Positions 1 to 12,020 of a stretch of 64,000 nt of DNA are shown here, piece by piece (within the stretch, counting starts at the first letter, position 1; each line of letters begins with the position of its first letter). Location: contig NC_090319.1 of the NCBI RefSeq assembly GCF_040869045.1, positions 389,685,601-389,749,600 of the forward strand, read 5' to 3'. The notes below the pieces were generated by a model. It did no database searches. It was not told the origin of the DNA and saw only the letters and a program-made list of their open reading frames with translations. Made by a program: the position numbers and the translations under genes. Origin of the DNA: Eurosta solidaginis (taxonomy: Eukaryota; Arthropoda; Insecta; Diptera; Tephritidae).

Positions 1-428
1 GTCATTAAGAAAATTTTAAAATAAGATCAACACGAAGATTTAGGAAAGTTAAACTTATCAAAGCAAAGTAATATAAAATGCAAGCTGATTACGAAAGCAG
101 ATTATGTGTGTACATCAATCTTAAGAAGGGTAAGTATGCTGATTGTTTATTTTATAATTTTCGGTCTCAGAAGAACTTTGATAACTGCAATTGCTTCATT
201 CAAAACTTTTTAACTCTGAATAATGCAATTATGCGTGTGTATTTTAGAGACCGTTGACTACAAAAAACAGTCGCTGATGGACGTTCTAACTAATTTTGGC
301 ACCTAAAAAATTTGGAGCAAGTCCAACGCATACGTATGTAGCCCCGTCGAGGAGATTAGGTTCGCATTGATCGATCGCATGATCATTATTGGTTCAATAG
401 AGCATTGCGCTAGAGTTGAACTAAAGCT
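1..428. other. Unassigned non-coding sequence
   Basis: AT-rich sequence with no open frame of note and no repeat that I can match elsewhere in the window. Confidence 0.5.
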
Positions 429-592
429 TTAGCTTCTCAAATGAGTTTTTTGCCTTGCAGATGCATTTCGAACTCGGCGTGAAACGTGTAGGTCCTGTTC
501 GGCCAATTTGTAAGAAAAATTAAAAGGATCACGACGCAAACTGGAATAGAATCTCGGCTTAAAATCTTTTCGGAGGTTATCGCGCGTTATAT
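429..592 (+). repeat. SINE-A, 3' fragment
   Basis: The right part of the tRNA-headed SINE that is most complete at 60745-61094. Shared landmarks, in order, are AGCTTCTCA, TGCCTTGCAGATGC, GGCCAATTTGTAAGAAAAAT, ACGACGCAAACTGGA and GGAGGTTATCGCGC. The tRNA-like head and the adjoining body are missing, so this copy is 5'-truncated. That is usual for elements copied by target-primed reverse transcription. Confidence 0.75.
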
Positions 593-1280
593 AAGAATGA
601 CTCCAGTGTTCATATAACTTTGTCTTTATTTATTTAGGATTTCCTGCCAATCAAATATATTCCACCTTTCCTAGACTTAGATTTATTTACTCAAAGAACA
701 GAGTATGTAACGTGAGACTTATGCGATTAGCTTCGCTTTGCAAGTTTTTGGATCGCCTACGTTTACCATTAATTTATTCACATTATAGTTCGCGCAGGCC
801 TCTGCAATGAGCAAAGGGAGGGTAGCCTTCCTGTCCAGCTTTTCCTACAAATACTTCGTTAAGCTGCCTGTCTCTACGTGAAGACCCAACAGTCATATAA
901 ATTACACTTAGGATACGCACCTTCGCGAGGATAACGAACACCCTTTTCTGCTGATCAAGTTCCGCATGATTTGGTTTATCTCAAAGTCTGAAGATGTCTA
1001 GCAGAGACTGGAGAGCGGTATATTGTTTTACGCATATCATATTACCTGAGTGAGTTAAATACCATTTTCACGACCAGCTTTTCCAGTACACCTGTTTGTC
1101 TGCTTGGTGTTTCGGCTTTATATACTGCATGTACTAAAGGCCTTTTCCGAAAATTATGATGCCGTTGAAAAAATCTTGTATTGCAATTATGAGGTGTTAC
1201 CTTTAAAATCAATGAAGGATTTAGTTAACAAGCGCCTCAAGCTGTCTTTGGTCAATTTTGTCATACCTGAAAAATGAAAA
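593..1280. other. Unassigned non-coding sequence
   Basis: No convincing coding or repeat signal. The right edge runs into a decayed reverse transcriptase whose true 5' limit cannot be fixed. Confidence 0.4.
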
Positions 1281-2470
1281 TGACGAGGATATTACCGCTA
1301 CTGAACCCTGGAAAACGAGCTAACGAAGGAGACTCATAACGTCCAATATCTCCGTCTCGACGCTATCAGTACCCTAAGAAATTGCGGACTGAACCAAAAA
1401 CCCCACCACAGAACAATAATCCTAGTGACAGGCTTTTCAAAAGCTTTTGACACGACCAAACACAGCATACTACTGAAAGACTTGAAAGGGTCAACCTTTT
1501 CACCTAGTCCCAAAAGGTATACCGCAAATGATATGTGTCGTCGGCAGGCGTCGATCCATTTAAGCAGCGCAACATTAAAACCAAGAAGAATTAAAAAAGG
1601 AGTATATGATGTCCTATCCCACTTTTATTTAATTTTTACTTAACGAAGCACCCTTCATCACTCTAAGGAGTTAACGTTGTTTCCTGTGGCGATGACTGTA
1701 CGATAATGGCAACAGATCTTTCCCTGTCCTTCCATTGATTAAAATTCTGTAAAATTTACTACTATCTCTCTAGCCTTTCTAGTTTTTTCTCCTCGTGAAG
1801 CGTGTACCTATCACCGAGCAGGTCTTCCGCGACCATATTCACGACGTGAACGACAAAAGTGTCGGAAATAATGGATATTCAAGTCGATGGCATTACGCTA
1901 CCAACCGTTCGACACAAAAAACTACTAGGTGCGACGTTCGGGAGTGACCTACAGATCAGAGCCATGTTAAAATACTACAGACGCTGGCTGCACTTTTGGC
2001 AAAGCCAAAGAAATGCTCATATTTCCGCTTGTATGCTACCATCGGACGTCTTCTTATGTCAACAGAACATACATCTTCGCTATAAAGGGATGAAAAGAAA
2101 TGCCGAATAAACAGTCCGCGCCCTACACTCCCCTTCAAATTAGGAGAAAGCTAGCCATACAGCTCATTATGCCAATCATAACGTACTCAGATTTGGTATA
2201 CAAAGCATTAGACTCGATCTCTGCCCATAAAAGGAGGTTGCTTTCAACCACGTGACTCGGTATGTGTATGGATTGCACAAATTTGACCATGTATCTGCAT
2301 GCAGATCTTGTCTATTAGGTTGCAACCTAACTGAGCATCGAAGGGCAAGGAGTTGCATATTTTTATTCAGACTAATCTTAACGAAGTCTCCCCCATACGT
2401 GTACGACAAACTTGCGTTTAGTAGGTCCACTACGTCATGTACTCTGAATCTACCCGACTAGGCTGTTCTT
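1281..2470 (+). pseudogene. Jockey-clade non-LTR retrotransposon, RT domain relic
   Basis: Decayed reverse transcriptase of the jockey type. An intact relative would copy element RNA into a nicked target. Frame-broken blocks occur in the correct order. FSKAFDTTKHSILLKDL (about 1434-1485) is RT motif A with its aspartate. A block with KRYTAN, RRQASIHL and KPRRIKKGV follows. VVSCGDDCTIMAT (about 1675-1714) is motif C, in which the usual YADD has become CGDD while both catalytic aspartates remain. MDIQVDGITLPTV (about 1871-1910) is a conserved post-RT block, and thumb-like sequence continues toward 2460. At least three frameshifts and several stops separate the blocks. No endonuclease or gag part is recognisable upstream, so the copy is probably 5'-truncated as well as degenerate. 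The clade call rests on motif spacing and remembered family consensus; the exact family is uncertain. Confidence 0.8.
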
Positions 2471-2735
2471 CGTCAGCACCATACATCTCTGGAATTCAAT
2501 TCCGTCTCTTGTGAGAAACTCTTTAAACCAAAACAACTATAGACGTGTTCTTTATAGTTTTTTCTCTAAAAACACTTAAACAAACTGTCAGCAAAATGCA
2601 ACCTATCATCTACTGACTTCTTACCTTCCTTTTTCTATGCTTTTTATACTTAAGCTATTTATTAAATTAATTATATGTATATTTATAAATGAATATGATT
2701 CACTTGACTTGTAGTAATTATGTGTTGTACGATAA

Positions 2736-3230
2736 GAGGTTCTGTTATTGTTTAAGCGACTTAAACTATGACTTTTTTTCTTTCGTTTGTTTCATTAGCC
2801 ATTGAGTGTGCTTGTAATTCTCAACTTGTTAGTGAAATATTCTAAAGATATAGTTTTAGTTTTTAATTTAAAATTGAGGTTCTTCGAGTAGAAGATGGGG
2901 TGCCAATACCTCAGAGCCCAGTGCTCGCCTCCATATCACATTTTTTAAGGGTTCTTCAAATAGAAGATGAGGTGGCTCATTAGAGCGAAACCTCAGAGCC
3001 CCCAGTGCTCGCCCCCAATGAATAAATACAAGAGGTTCTTCAAATAGAATATGAGTTGGCTCATTAGAGCGAAACCTCAGAGCCCCCAGTGCTCGCCCCC
3101 AATGAATAAATACAAGGGGGTTTTCAAAGCAAAACAAGGTGGCTCATCCCGCAGCCAATACCTTGGAGCCCCCAGTGCTCGCCCCAATGAATAAATACAA
3201 GGTGTAACAGGTACATAGTGACCTCTCTTT
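2736..3230 (+). repeat. GAGCCCCCAGTG repeat family, copy 1, with four tandem units
   Basis: The longest of three copies in the window. A unique-looking lead (about 2750-2865, containing AAGCGACTTAAACTATGA and TTCTCAACTTGTTAGT) is followed by four tandem units anchored on GAGCCC at 2914, 2996, 3080 and 3166, giving periods of 82, 84 and 86 bp. Each unit contains GGTTCTTCAAATAGAA or a variant, GGTGGCTCA and CAGTGCTCGCC. The tail AAGGTGTAACAGG also ends copy 2 near 32410. Copies 2 and 3 have one unit each, so the array is expanded here. The 89-residue reverse-strand open frame across the array is a by-product of the repeat. Element class is unknown. Confidence 0.75.
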
Positions 3231-3401
3231 AAATAAATTTAAAAATAACAAACAAATACATTAAAATAAAGATATCATAAATAAGGTGTACCGATGCTTT
3301 GCATCGTCCCGTATTTTAAATACACCATAAACAAAGTAAAAAACATACAGTCCATTAAAATAGTAATTTATAAAATAAAAAAGATAATAAATTTAAAAAA
3401 T

Positions 3402-3478
3402 GCTTGCTTGCAGTGGGATTTGAACACGCAACCCCAAACTTGTGAGTCGGGTACGTCATCCACTGTGCCACGACTCAT
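3402..3478 (-). repeat. tRNA-like sequence, probably a tRNA-derived SINE head or dead tRNA
   Basis: On the reverse strand TGGCACAGTGG fits the pol III A box and TGTTCAAATCC fits the B box, with about 45 bp between their starts. Anticodon, T and acceptor stems pair poorly, and the acceptor ends do not match, so a working tRNA is unlikely. Confidence 0.45.
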
Positions 3479-6400
3479 ACGCCTACAAGCGCATCAAATT
3501 ACTCCCTTATAACTCATATTAAACTGCTCGCCCTCAACTGCCCCACGCTTAGCTAGTTATCTTACTGTACTAATAACTTAAATAAATGAAATGAAATTTA
3601 AATTCCCCTTTTAAATTTCTGTGGCACGAAGAGCATTCTGTCTTCGAATTTTGCGAACGTTCCGAGAGCGAACGAATATTTTATTTTGCTTTTTTTTTTC
3701 TTTGGTGAAAACCCAAAAGTTTTGCTTTAAATGCCTCTGAGTTCCCAAAAATATCCGAAACCGGGACAAAACCAAAAGAGGGCTCAAAGTAAGAAACGGC
3801 CAGGGAAAGGGCAACATCCCCCCCCCCCCCCGAAATGTGTGACATTTATTCATTTACTCAGTCACTAATTCATTTATTCATTTATACAAATATATATTTT
3901 GACTCGTTTTGGTATGTCTTGAGACGCATTGACTCTTACATGCATATTCAGTCAATTGTACATACATATGTTGCGACACACGCCACGACAGTCTACTATC
4001 TCGTAACTTGAGGCATATTCTGTTACAAGTTAAAGCTGACGATTTGCTCACTACCAACCTTTGTCTGTACCCAATTTATTCCCGCGACGCGTTGACACTT
4101 AACTTATTCTATTCTGTTTTGCTTACTAAGCGTTTCGCCCAACTAATGTTATTTGCGCTGAGCTTGCGCTTCCCACCAAGCTGCATATATGTATCTACTA
4201 GAGGTTTACGCCAATCGCTTTATCGGCGGCGGCGAAAGCGGCGCGCTGGCGTACGCTGGTGTTCTTACTTTAAAAAGCTTGATTTTTCTATTTAAAAAAA
4301 TAATATTTAGGAAAGGTTTTGTTTGCATGTATTTAAGGAAATCAACATGGTGGCCATTTCGGAAAGATCCGGGGTTTTTGCCTCAAGATCTCGCAGAGCG
4401 TTCAAAATTTTTCAGGAGTAGCTCCTTGCGGAGGGATTGTCCCTCGCTCACTTACTCCAGCGAGGCTTTGAACCTAACCCCGGTCTTTGGAATTGGTACT
4501 GCTGCGTCTGCTGAAAAGAAATAGAGATACATAAAATAGCCACACTTTTGTCTGCATATCTCGTGCAAAGCGTAGTTTCACCTAGGGTTAACTCCTAATA
4601 ATCGTCGCGAACACAATTTCATTAAATCATTTGTGGCTCCTTGGCGGTCACGCACAAAGGCGACTTACGGTTGCTATTAATGGTCTATTAATACTCATGA
4701 CTCTCGAAGCACAGGGCGCCTCTTGTGTTTTCGGCTGTTTTTAAGAGCTACAATTCCCGATGTGCGAACAGTAGCAATCCCTACAACCAGTCGCTAACAT
4801 GCCTCCTGACCCTCACACCATATGCTAGTACAGAAGCTATAGGACTGCGACTTCGAACTCATACCTTCGTCGACTTCACTTTCCTAGAAGCTCTAGGTAT
4901 AGCCCCGAAGACTTTCCAACAGATGCTTTTGTCGTGCTATGCTGCCAAGCTACACCAGAGAAACGCCATGAAACGTTAGGGAGTGACTATTCGGCGAAGG
5001 ATGCCGCCTTCGAAATCACAAGCAATCTAAGTGGAAGTCATTGCGTAATGGGTGAAAATCGTATAATCCTCGGCGCATCTGCATGATTAAAATTTTACAA
5101 GGACGCTGGATAAAATTTTTTAAATGTAGACCAAAGTTTGCAGACGTTTGTGTTCACAACATTGATTTCAATAGTCTTCCTTAAATCAAAACGATATTTT
5201 AGAATGAGAGCCGACCGATTTTAAGTTGAAAATGTTTACTGCTGTTTTCCGGTCTTATGATATAACAGCTCATTATGGATGACCGCGTAGCTTCAGTTTT
5301 CAGACTAGTTTGAATCCCCACTATGTTAGGGTAGTAGCACACACGGTCATTAGTTCGACTGTCTTCGGAAAGATTTTGCTTCACCACTTTGAGTGTTCTT
5401 GCGAAGGACAAAGCTTCACCTGGTAAATATATGTGCCTACGTATACACATTTGTAAAAGGAGCCGTAACGTGTAGTTGATATTTAAACTTGGTTGATAGG
5501 CTATAATCAATGTAATTCACTCCAAAGGACTAGTTTTGGATAGGACCGCCAACTTTAGGAAATGTCAAACCGGGAGACTTGGGTGTTGAAGGATGAAATG
5601 TGAAAATCAAAGTTAAAATTTCAGAGGCTATTGTACAATTTCGCAAATAAACAACAGATGTTTGAATGTAAGCCCAAGCGATTTTTCAAACCCTTCTCAT
5701 GCATACATATATCCTTAACTTAAGTATAAGGTAAGAATCATTTGAATGGACTGTTTATACCCCTAGACCCTGCTAAAGGATTTTGCATCACTGATTTCGA
5801 TTATTCTCTCAGCCAATCGCAATATAATGTTTAAAAAAAAAATCGGCACCTTTTTTGGGTATTTTGGTTTTTTTTACAACTTGAGGGCAATTTGAAAACA
5901 ATTTGAAACGCCTTGGGTCATTTTATTTGAATTCATTGTTCATTATTAATTTTTTGAAAAAAAATATGCAAAGTGAGCATATAAATTTATTATATATCTT
6001 TTCTTTTAGTGTTTTGTTTTAATAACTTGGTGAATTGGGTGATGGAAAGTCCGTGTTAAGCAGACATCGAAAACGCCTGTTTTTTTAAATAACTTTTGAA
6101 CATTTAGAACGAGTTAAATTTCGCAATTAGTTTCTTATAACTGGCAGTTGTGCGCATCCGTTGTTACCACTTTCGACCATATCCGACCAATTTTCGACAT
6201 GAACAATAAATGACATATACAGTCTTAAACGAGTAGAAAATATAGTAACGCGCCGATATTTTGTGTGTGATGGACAAAACGAAGGAGTTATTGACGGGTG
6301 CTTGAGTGAACTAATATCAAAACTGCAGGAAATACCGGCGAGCATAAAGAAGTGGAATATAAATCGGCAACAATTTCAAAGAGAATACGCAAGGCAATTG

Positions 6401-7735
6401 CAAACTTGGACTCATGGTAACGACTAGCAGCACAAGGCATAAAAAAGAGTGGAGTAATGAGCAATTTGGACTGGCAGCATAAAGCATAAGAAAGAATGAA
6501 TATGGATATTTTGACTGGCGGCGGTAAAGCAACATGACTGGCAGCAAGTAGATAATAAATAATTTATATTAACAGAGTTCCAACGAAGGCGCGGTTCACA
6601 CTAACATAACTTGGATTCAGATTCATCAATATGTTAAACTATTACTTATCCAGAATCAATTGTATTGTAGAACCAACGCCTCTAACACACATGCCTTTTT
6701 TTGTCCAACCCTGTTGATACTGCAAGTTTCCTTAGACTTCCGTTAGAGGATGTCGATGACATTTTGTGAGTTATCGCACTTATTGGATGGGGTGAGGCAA
6801 TACTTCGCAGAGTGGGGATCTCCTTTTTTCTTGGAAGTGAGAACTAGCTATGCTATTTTTTGCAACACAACTTCTGGGCTGTCAATGGCAGCTTATATAA
6901 CAAAGCTTTTTTTGAAATTACTGATACTAAAATTAGCAACAATTTGAGCTTTACTAAATATAACAATTTAAGTCAAACATGCCTTAATAAAATTTAATCA
7001 GAAACCTTAAAATATATAAAACAAAAGATTTTCTGCTATTTGAATAACAAAGAGAAAAGAACCCGGCCGGCAAACTTTTGCCCATATAATTACTAACCAA
7101 ATGAGAATGGTAAAATGCGCTGGCAGGTAAATCTGGGTCTCAACATTTATTGAAGCTGAAGTCAAGCGGAAGGCAATTAATCTCTAAAGTTAAGAATATT
7201 AAAAACCTGCAAACAACAAAGGTAAATACTGAATCCTTGTGCACAGGAACACCAGCAACAATGTATAACAAATAAAATTACACAAACAAAAAGCATCATT
7301 TTTCAGCAACAAACCCAAACGAGTAAGTGGAAATAGTGAAAAGAGTACACAAATAGAAAAACAAACAAACATAATAAATGAGAAACGGAAATGAAGGCAG
7401 ATGATGGAAATGTGCCAAACAACTGAGTATGAGAAATAAAAAAAAAATAAGAAAATGCAAAAGTAGGCTGTGCACCTTACAGAACAAATACAAAAAGTAT
7501 ACTTCAATGTTTAGAAAATAATGCTTTCATTTAGTTTTCATTAGAAAAGCCAAGTAGCTAGAATATATCGTCAAGTGGGATAAAAAAAAAACAAGTTAGG
7601 ACGGGACTGTCTTCTGGGGCTGAAAAATAATCCTATCCCGTTCGTAATCTCCAAATAATCGGATGTATAAGATAAGAAATATATAGTGAGCAGATGTGCA
7701 TACCTAAATGATTTTTAAGATAAATATAAAATAAA
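3479..7735. other. Long stretch without recognisable genes
   Basis: Mostly AT-rich DNA. It holds a 14-bp C run (3818-3831) and a less AT-rich interval (about 4340-5040) whose broken frames faintly resemble a LINE linker but lack any diagnostic motif. Reverse-strand open frames at 7199-7507 are phenylalanine- and leucine-rich by-products of AT bias. No promoter, splice or RNA-gene signal could be defended. Confidence 0.4.
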
Positions 7736-10700
7736 CAAGTAAGGAAGGCTAAGTTCAGGTGTAACCGAACATTACATACTCAGTTGAGAGCTATGGAGAC
7801 AAAATAAGGAAAATCACCACGTAGGAAAATGAACCTAGGGTAACCCTGGAATGTGGTTGTATGACATGTGTATCAAATGGAAGGTATTAAAGAGTATTTT
7901 AAGAGAGAGTAGGCCATAGTTCTATGGATGGACGCCATTTAGGGATATCGCCATAAAGGTGGACCAGGGCTGACTCTAGAATTTGTTTGTACGATATGGG
8001 TATCAAATGAAAGGTGTTACTGAGCATTTTAAGAGGGAGTGGGCCTTAGGTCTATCGGTGTACGCCTTTTCGAGATATCGCCATTAAGGTGGACCAGGGG
8101 TGACTCTAGAATGTGTTTGTACGATATGGGTATCAAATGAAAGGTGGTAATGAGTATTTTAAAAGGGAATGGGCTTTAGTTCTATAGGTGAACGCCTTTT
8201 CGAGAAATCGCCATAAAGGTGGACCAGGGGTGACTCTAGAATATGTTTGTACGATATGGGTATCAAATAAAAGCTGTTAATGAGTATTTTGAAAAGCAGT
8301 GATCCTTAGTTCCATAGGTGGACGCCGTTTCGAGATATCGCCATAAAGGTGGACCAGGGGTGTCTCTAGAATGTGTTTGTACGATATGGGAATCAAATGA
8401 AAGGTGTTACTGAGCATTTTAAGAGGGAGTGGGCATTAGGTCTATAGGTGGACGCCTTTTCGAGATATCGCCATTAGGGTGGGCCAGGGGTGACTCTAGA
8501 ATTTTTGTACGATATGGGTATCAAACGAAAAGTGTTACTGAGCATTTTAAGAGGGAGTGGACATTAGGTCTATAGGTGGACGCCTTTTCGAGATATCGTC
8601 ATTAGGGTGGGCCAGGGGTGACTCTAGAATGTGTTTGTACGATATGGGTATCAAACGAAAGGTGTTACTGAGCATTTTAAGAGGGAGTGGGCATTAGGTC
8701 TATAGGTGGACGCCTTTTCGAGATATCGCCATTAGGGTGGGCCAGGGGTGACTCTAGAATGTTTGTACGATATGGGTATCAAACGAAAGGTGTTACTGAG
8801 CATTTTAAGAGGGAATGGGCAATAGGTTTATAGGTGGACGCCTTTTCGAAATATCGCCATAAGGGTGGACCAAGGGTGACTCTAGGATGTTTGTACGATA
8901 TGGGTATCAAACGAAAGGTGTTACTGAGCATTTTAAGAGGGAGTGGGCGTTAGGTCTATAGGTGGGCGCCTTTTCGAGATATAGCCATTAGGGTGGGCCA
9001 GGGTGACTCTTGAATGTGTTTGTACGATATGGGTATCAAATGAAAGGTGGTAATGAGTATTTTAAAAGGGAGTAATCCTTAGTCCTATAGATGGACGCCT
9101 TTTCGAGATATCGCCATAAAGGTGGACCAAGAGTGACTCTAGAATGTTTGTACGATATGGGTATCAAACGAAAGGTGTTACTGAGCATTTTAAGAGGGAG
9201 TGGGCATTAGGTCTATAGGTGGACGCCTTTTCGAGATATCGCCATTAGGGTGGGCCAGGGGTGACTCTAGAATATTTGTACGATATGGGTATCAAACGAA
9301 AGGTGTTACTGAGCATTTTAAGAGGGAGTGGGCATTAGGTCTATAGGTGGACGCCTTTTCGAGATATCGCTATTAGGGTGGGCCAGGGTGACTCTAGAAT
9401 GTTTGTACGATATGGGTATCAAACGAAAGGTGTTAATGAGCATTTTAAGAGGGAGTGGGCATTAGGTCTATAGGTGGACGCCTTTTCGAGGCATCGCAAT
9501 AAGGGTGGACCAGGGTGACTCTAGAATGTGTTTGTACGATATGGATATCAAATTAAAGGTATTAATGAGGGTTTTAAAAGCGAGTGGCCCCTAGATGTAT
9601 ATGTGAAGGCGTTCTCGCGATATCGACCAAAATGTGGACCAGGTGACCCACAAAATCATCTGTCGGGTACTGCTAATTTATTTATATATGCAATACCACT
9701 AACAGTATTCCTGCCAAGATTCCAAGGGCTGTTGATTTCGGCTTGTAGAACTTTTTCATTTTCTTCTACTTAATATGGTAGGTGTCACACCCATTTTACA
9801 AAGTTTTTTCCAAAGTTATATTTTGCGTCAATAAGCCAATCGTGTTACCATGTTTCATCCCTTTTTTCGTATTTGGTATAGAATTATGGCATTTTTTTCA
9901 TTTTTAGTAATTTTCGATATCGATAAAGTGGGCGTGGTTATGGTCGGATTTCGGCCATTTTTTATAACAAGATAAAGTGAGTTCAGATAAGTACGTGGGC
10001 TAAGTTTAGTAAAAATATATCTGTTTTTGCTCAAGTTATTGTGTTAACGGCCGAGCGGAAGGACAGACGGTGGACTGTGTATAAAAACTGGGCGTGGCTT
10101 AAACCGATTTCGCCCATTTTCACAGAGAACAGTTACCGTCATAGAATCTATGCCCCTACCAAATTTGAGAAGGATTGGTAAATTTTTGTTCGACTTATGG
10201 CATTAAAAGTATTCTAGACAAACTAAATGAAAATGGGCGGAGCCACGCCCATTTTGAAATTTTCTTTTATTTTTGTATTTTTTTGCATCATATCATTACT
10301 GGATTTGAATTTTGACTTAATTTACTTATTTATATACAGTAAAGATATTAAATTTTTTGTTAAAATTTGAATTTAAAAAAAAAATTTTTTTTAAAAGTGG
10401 GCGTGTTCTTCATCCAATTTTGCTAATTTTTATTTAGCACATATATAGTAATAGTAGTAACGTTACTGCCAAATTTCATCATGATATCTTCAACGACTGC
10501 CAAATTACAGCTTGCAAAACTTTTAAATTACCTTCTTGTAAAAGTGGGCGGTGCCACGCCCATTGTCCACAATCTTACTAATTTCCTATTTTCCGTCATA
10601 ATTTCAACCCATCTACCAAGTTTCATCGTTTTAGCCGCCTTTGGCAATGAATCATCGCATTTTTTCGGTTTTTCGAAATTTTCGATATCGAAAAAGTGGG

Positions 10701-10979
10701 CGTGGTTATAGTCCGATATCGTTCATTTTAAATAGCAATCTGGGACGAGTGTCCAGGAATCTACATACCAAATTTCATCAAGATACCTCAAAATTTACTC
10801 AAGTTATCGTGTTAACGGGCAGACAGACGGACGGGCATGGCCCAATCAAATTTTTTTTCGATACTGATGATTTTGATATATGGAAGTCTAAATCTATCTC
10901 GATTCTTTTATACCTGTACAACCAACCGTTATCCAATCAAAGTTAATATACTCTGTGAGCTCTGCTCAACTGAGTATAA
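7736..10979 (-). mobile_element. HINE-1 copy A (DINE-1/Helentron-like), full length with a large array
   Basis: Largest copy of the dominant non-autonomous family, and complete at both ends. Read on the minus strand, it starts near 10979 with TATACTCAGTTGAGCAGAGC, a hairpin-forming end. Next come ATTGGATAACGGTTGG, a GTCY tetranucleotide tract (about 10825), AAATTTGGTA, and two CGATATCGAAA blocks beside CACGCCCAC words. Arms of AT-rich sequence follow, then a tandem array of about 130-bp units (7863-9660). The element closes with GTTCGGTTACACC-type sequence that can form a hairpin and with CTTCCTTACTTG at 7736. The 5' TACTCAGTTGAG and the 3' CTCAACTGAGTA form subterminal inverted repeats. This architecture is that of DINE-1/INE-1 elements, considered non-autonomous Helentrons. 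The family placement is inferred; the copy boundaries come from comparing nine copies. Confidence 0.75.
7863..9660. repeat. Tandem array of about 14 units, 127-130 bp each, inside HINE-1 copy A
   Basis: Unit starts (GATATGGGTATCAAA or variant) fall at 7863, 7993, 8123, 8253, 8383, 8511, 8641, 8769, 8897, 9026, 9154, 9282, 9409 and 9538. The first five spacings are about 130 bp and most later ones 127-129 bp, because the later units lost two to three bases beside CTAGAATGT. Units contain CGAGATATCGCCAT and GGTGGACCAGGGGTGACTC. The later units are more alike than the first ones, which suggests recent local amplification. Confidence 0.9.
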
Positions 10980-10984
10980 AAATG

Positions 10985-11577
10985 GCAAAAAATCCCCTTA
11001 TCTGAACGATCGGTTGTATGGGATAGGTATATATTATATACATATAGCTCCGATCAAAGTGATTTTTTCAGGAAATCTTTTATGATATATTAGAATAAAT
11101 ATCACCACTTTCTATCTGAACGATCGGTTGTATGGGATATATACTATATATAGCTTCGATCAAAGTGATTTTTTCAGGATATCTGTAATGATATATTAGA
11201 ATATATATCACCGAGTTTCACGTTTATACTTTCTAAATTGCGGCAGGAATAACCAAAATAGTCTTATCGGAACGATCGGTTGTATGGGAGATATATGTTA
11301 TAGTGGTCCGATCCTACCGGATCCGACAAATGTCTAATATAATACAAAAATACATCCTTGTGCCAAATTTCATTGAGATATCTCAAAATTTGAGGGACTA
11401 GTTTGAGTTTAAACAGACAGACGGATGGACAGACGGACGAACGTACGGACTATATCAACTCATTTCGTCGCCCTGATCAATTCGGTACACTTAATGGTGA
11501 CTCTATCTTCTATATTTCGCAACGTTGCAAACATCGGACCAAAGTTAATATACCATTTCATGTTCATGAAAGGTATA
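10985..11577 (-). mobile_element. Second DINE-1-like family (HINE-2), abutting HINE-1 copy A
   Basis: Read on the minus strand it begins with TATACCTTTCATGAACATGA, which pairs with itself as a terminal hairpin. It continues with GTCCGT/CTGTCC repeats (about 11415-11445), CAAACTAGTCCCTCAAATTT and AATGAAATTTGGCACAAGG. This is the same order of signals as DINE-1 but the sequence differs from HINE-1. Near its far end a 114-bp direct duplication starts at 11001 and 11115 (TCTGAACGATCGGTTGTATG). Only one copy is seen here, so its 3' boundary against HINE-1 is approximate. Confidence 0.6.
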
Positions 11578-11611
11578 ACAATGTAACAACAAAATTGTAA
11601 AATTAAATATC

Positions 11612-11853
11612 CCATTCAAGGTTCGATTCGAGCTCAAGGCCAGAACAATAGTTTTTTTCTAATGATAATTATTGTTATTTTTTAATTTTTCTAAATTTGA
11701 AAAATTGTATTTTGTTTTTGGAATAGTAAGTAGAAAATTTTTCAGACAACCGGCCATAGCTGCGCAGATAGATCCATTTCGAAGAGTGCTAAGCCTTCGT
11801 CATCAGTACGCTTTAGGCACGCTGCGCTAACCATTTAGCTATACAGCGGTGGT
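11612..11853 (-). repeat. tRNA-derived SINE-like element
   Basis: The minus-strand head (about 11853-11770) carries TAGCTAAATGGTTAGCGCAG, a good A-box region, and TCTTCGAAATGG, a weak B box. The body contains the TACTTACTATTCC spacer and the sequence that also forms the arms of the palindrome at 12021-12298, ending near CTTGAATGGG. No flanking target duplication was found. Confidence 0.5.
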
Positions 11854-12020
11854 TTGTTTGACTGGCAAATTTGCTACTTCTATTCCTTTTACCAACTATA
11901 TTTATTCAGTGTTGCGCCATCTGGTGCAAATCACTGATAATGCTGGATTTTTTTTTTTTTTGTTTATTGTCAATTACTTTTTTTGACATTCCCAAGTGCT
12001 CATGGTTTATTAGCAATTGT

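Noticed and set aside
3402..3478. A functional tRNA gene
   Set aside because: A and B boxes are present but anticodon, T and acceptor stems do not pair.
4340..5040. A LINE fragment
   Set aside because: The translated stretch LTCLLTLTPYASTEAIGLRL loosely recalls a post-RT linker, but there is no RT, endonuclease or RNase H motif.
7199..7507. 102-residue reverse frame rich in Phe, Leu and Cys, looking like membrane segments
   Set aside because: The plus strand is A-rich, so its complement is T-rich and encodes Phe and Leu by composition. No conserved motif.
7863..9660. Regular repeats resembling a CRISPR array
   Set aside because: Units are contiguous and repeat over their full 130 bp with no unique spacers, in a eukaryotic transposon.
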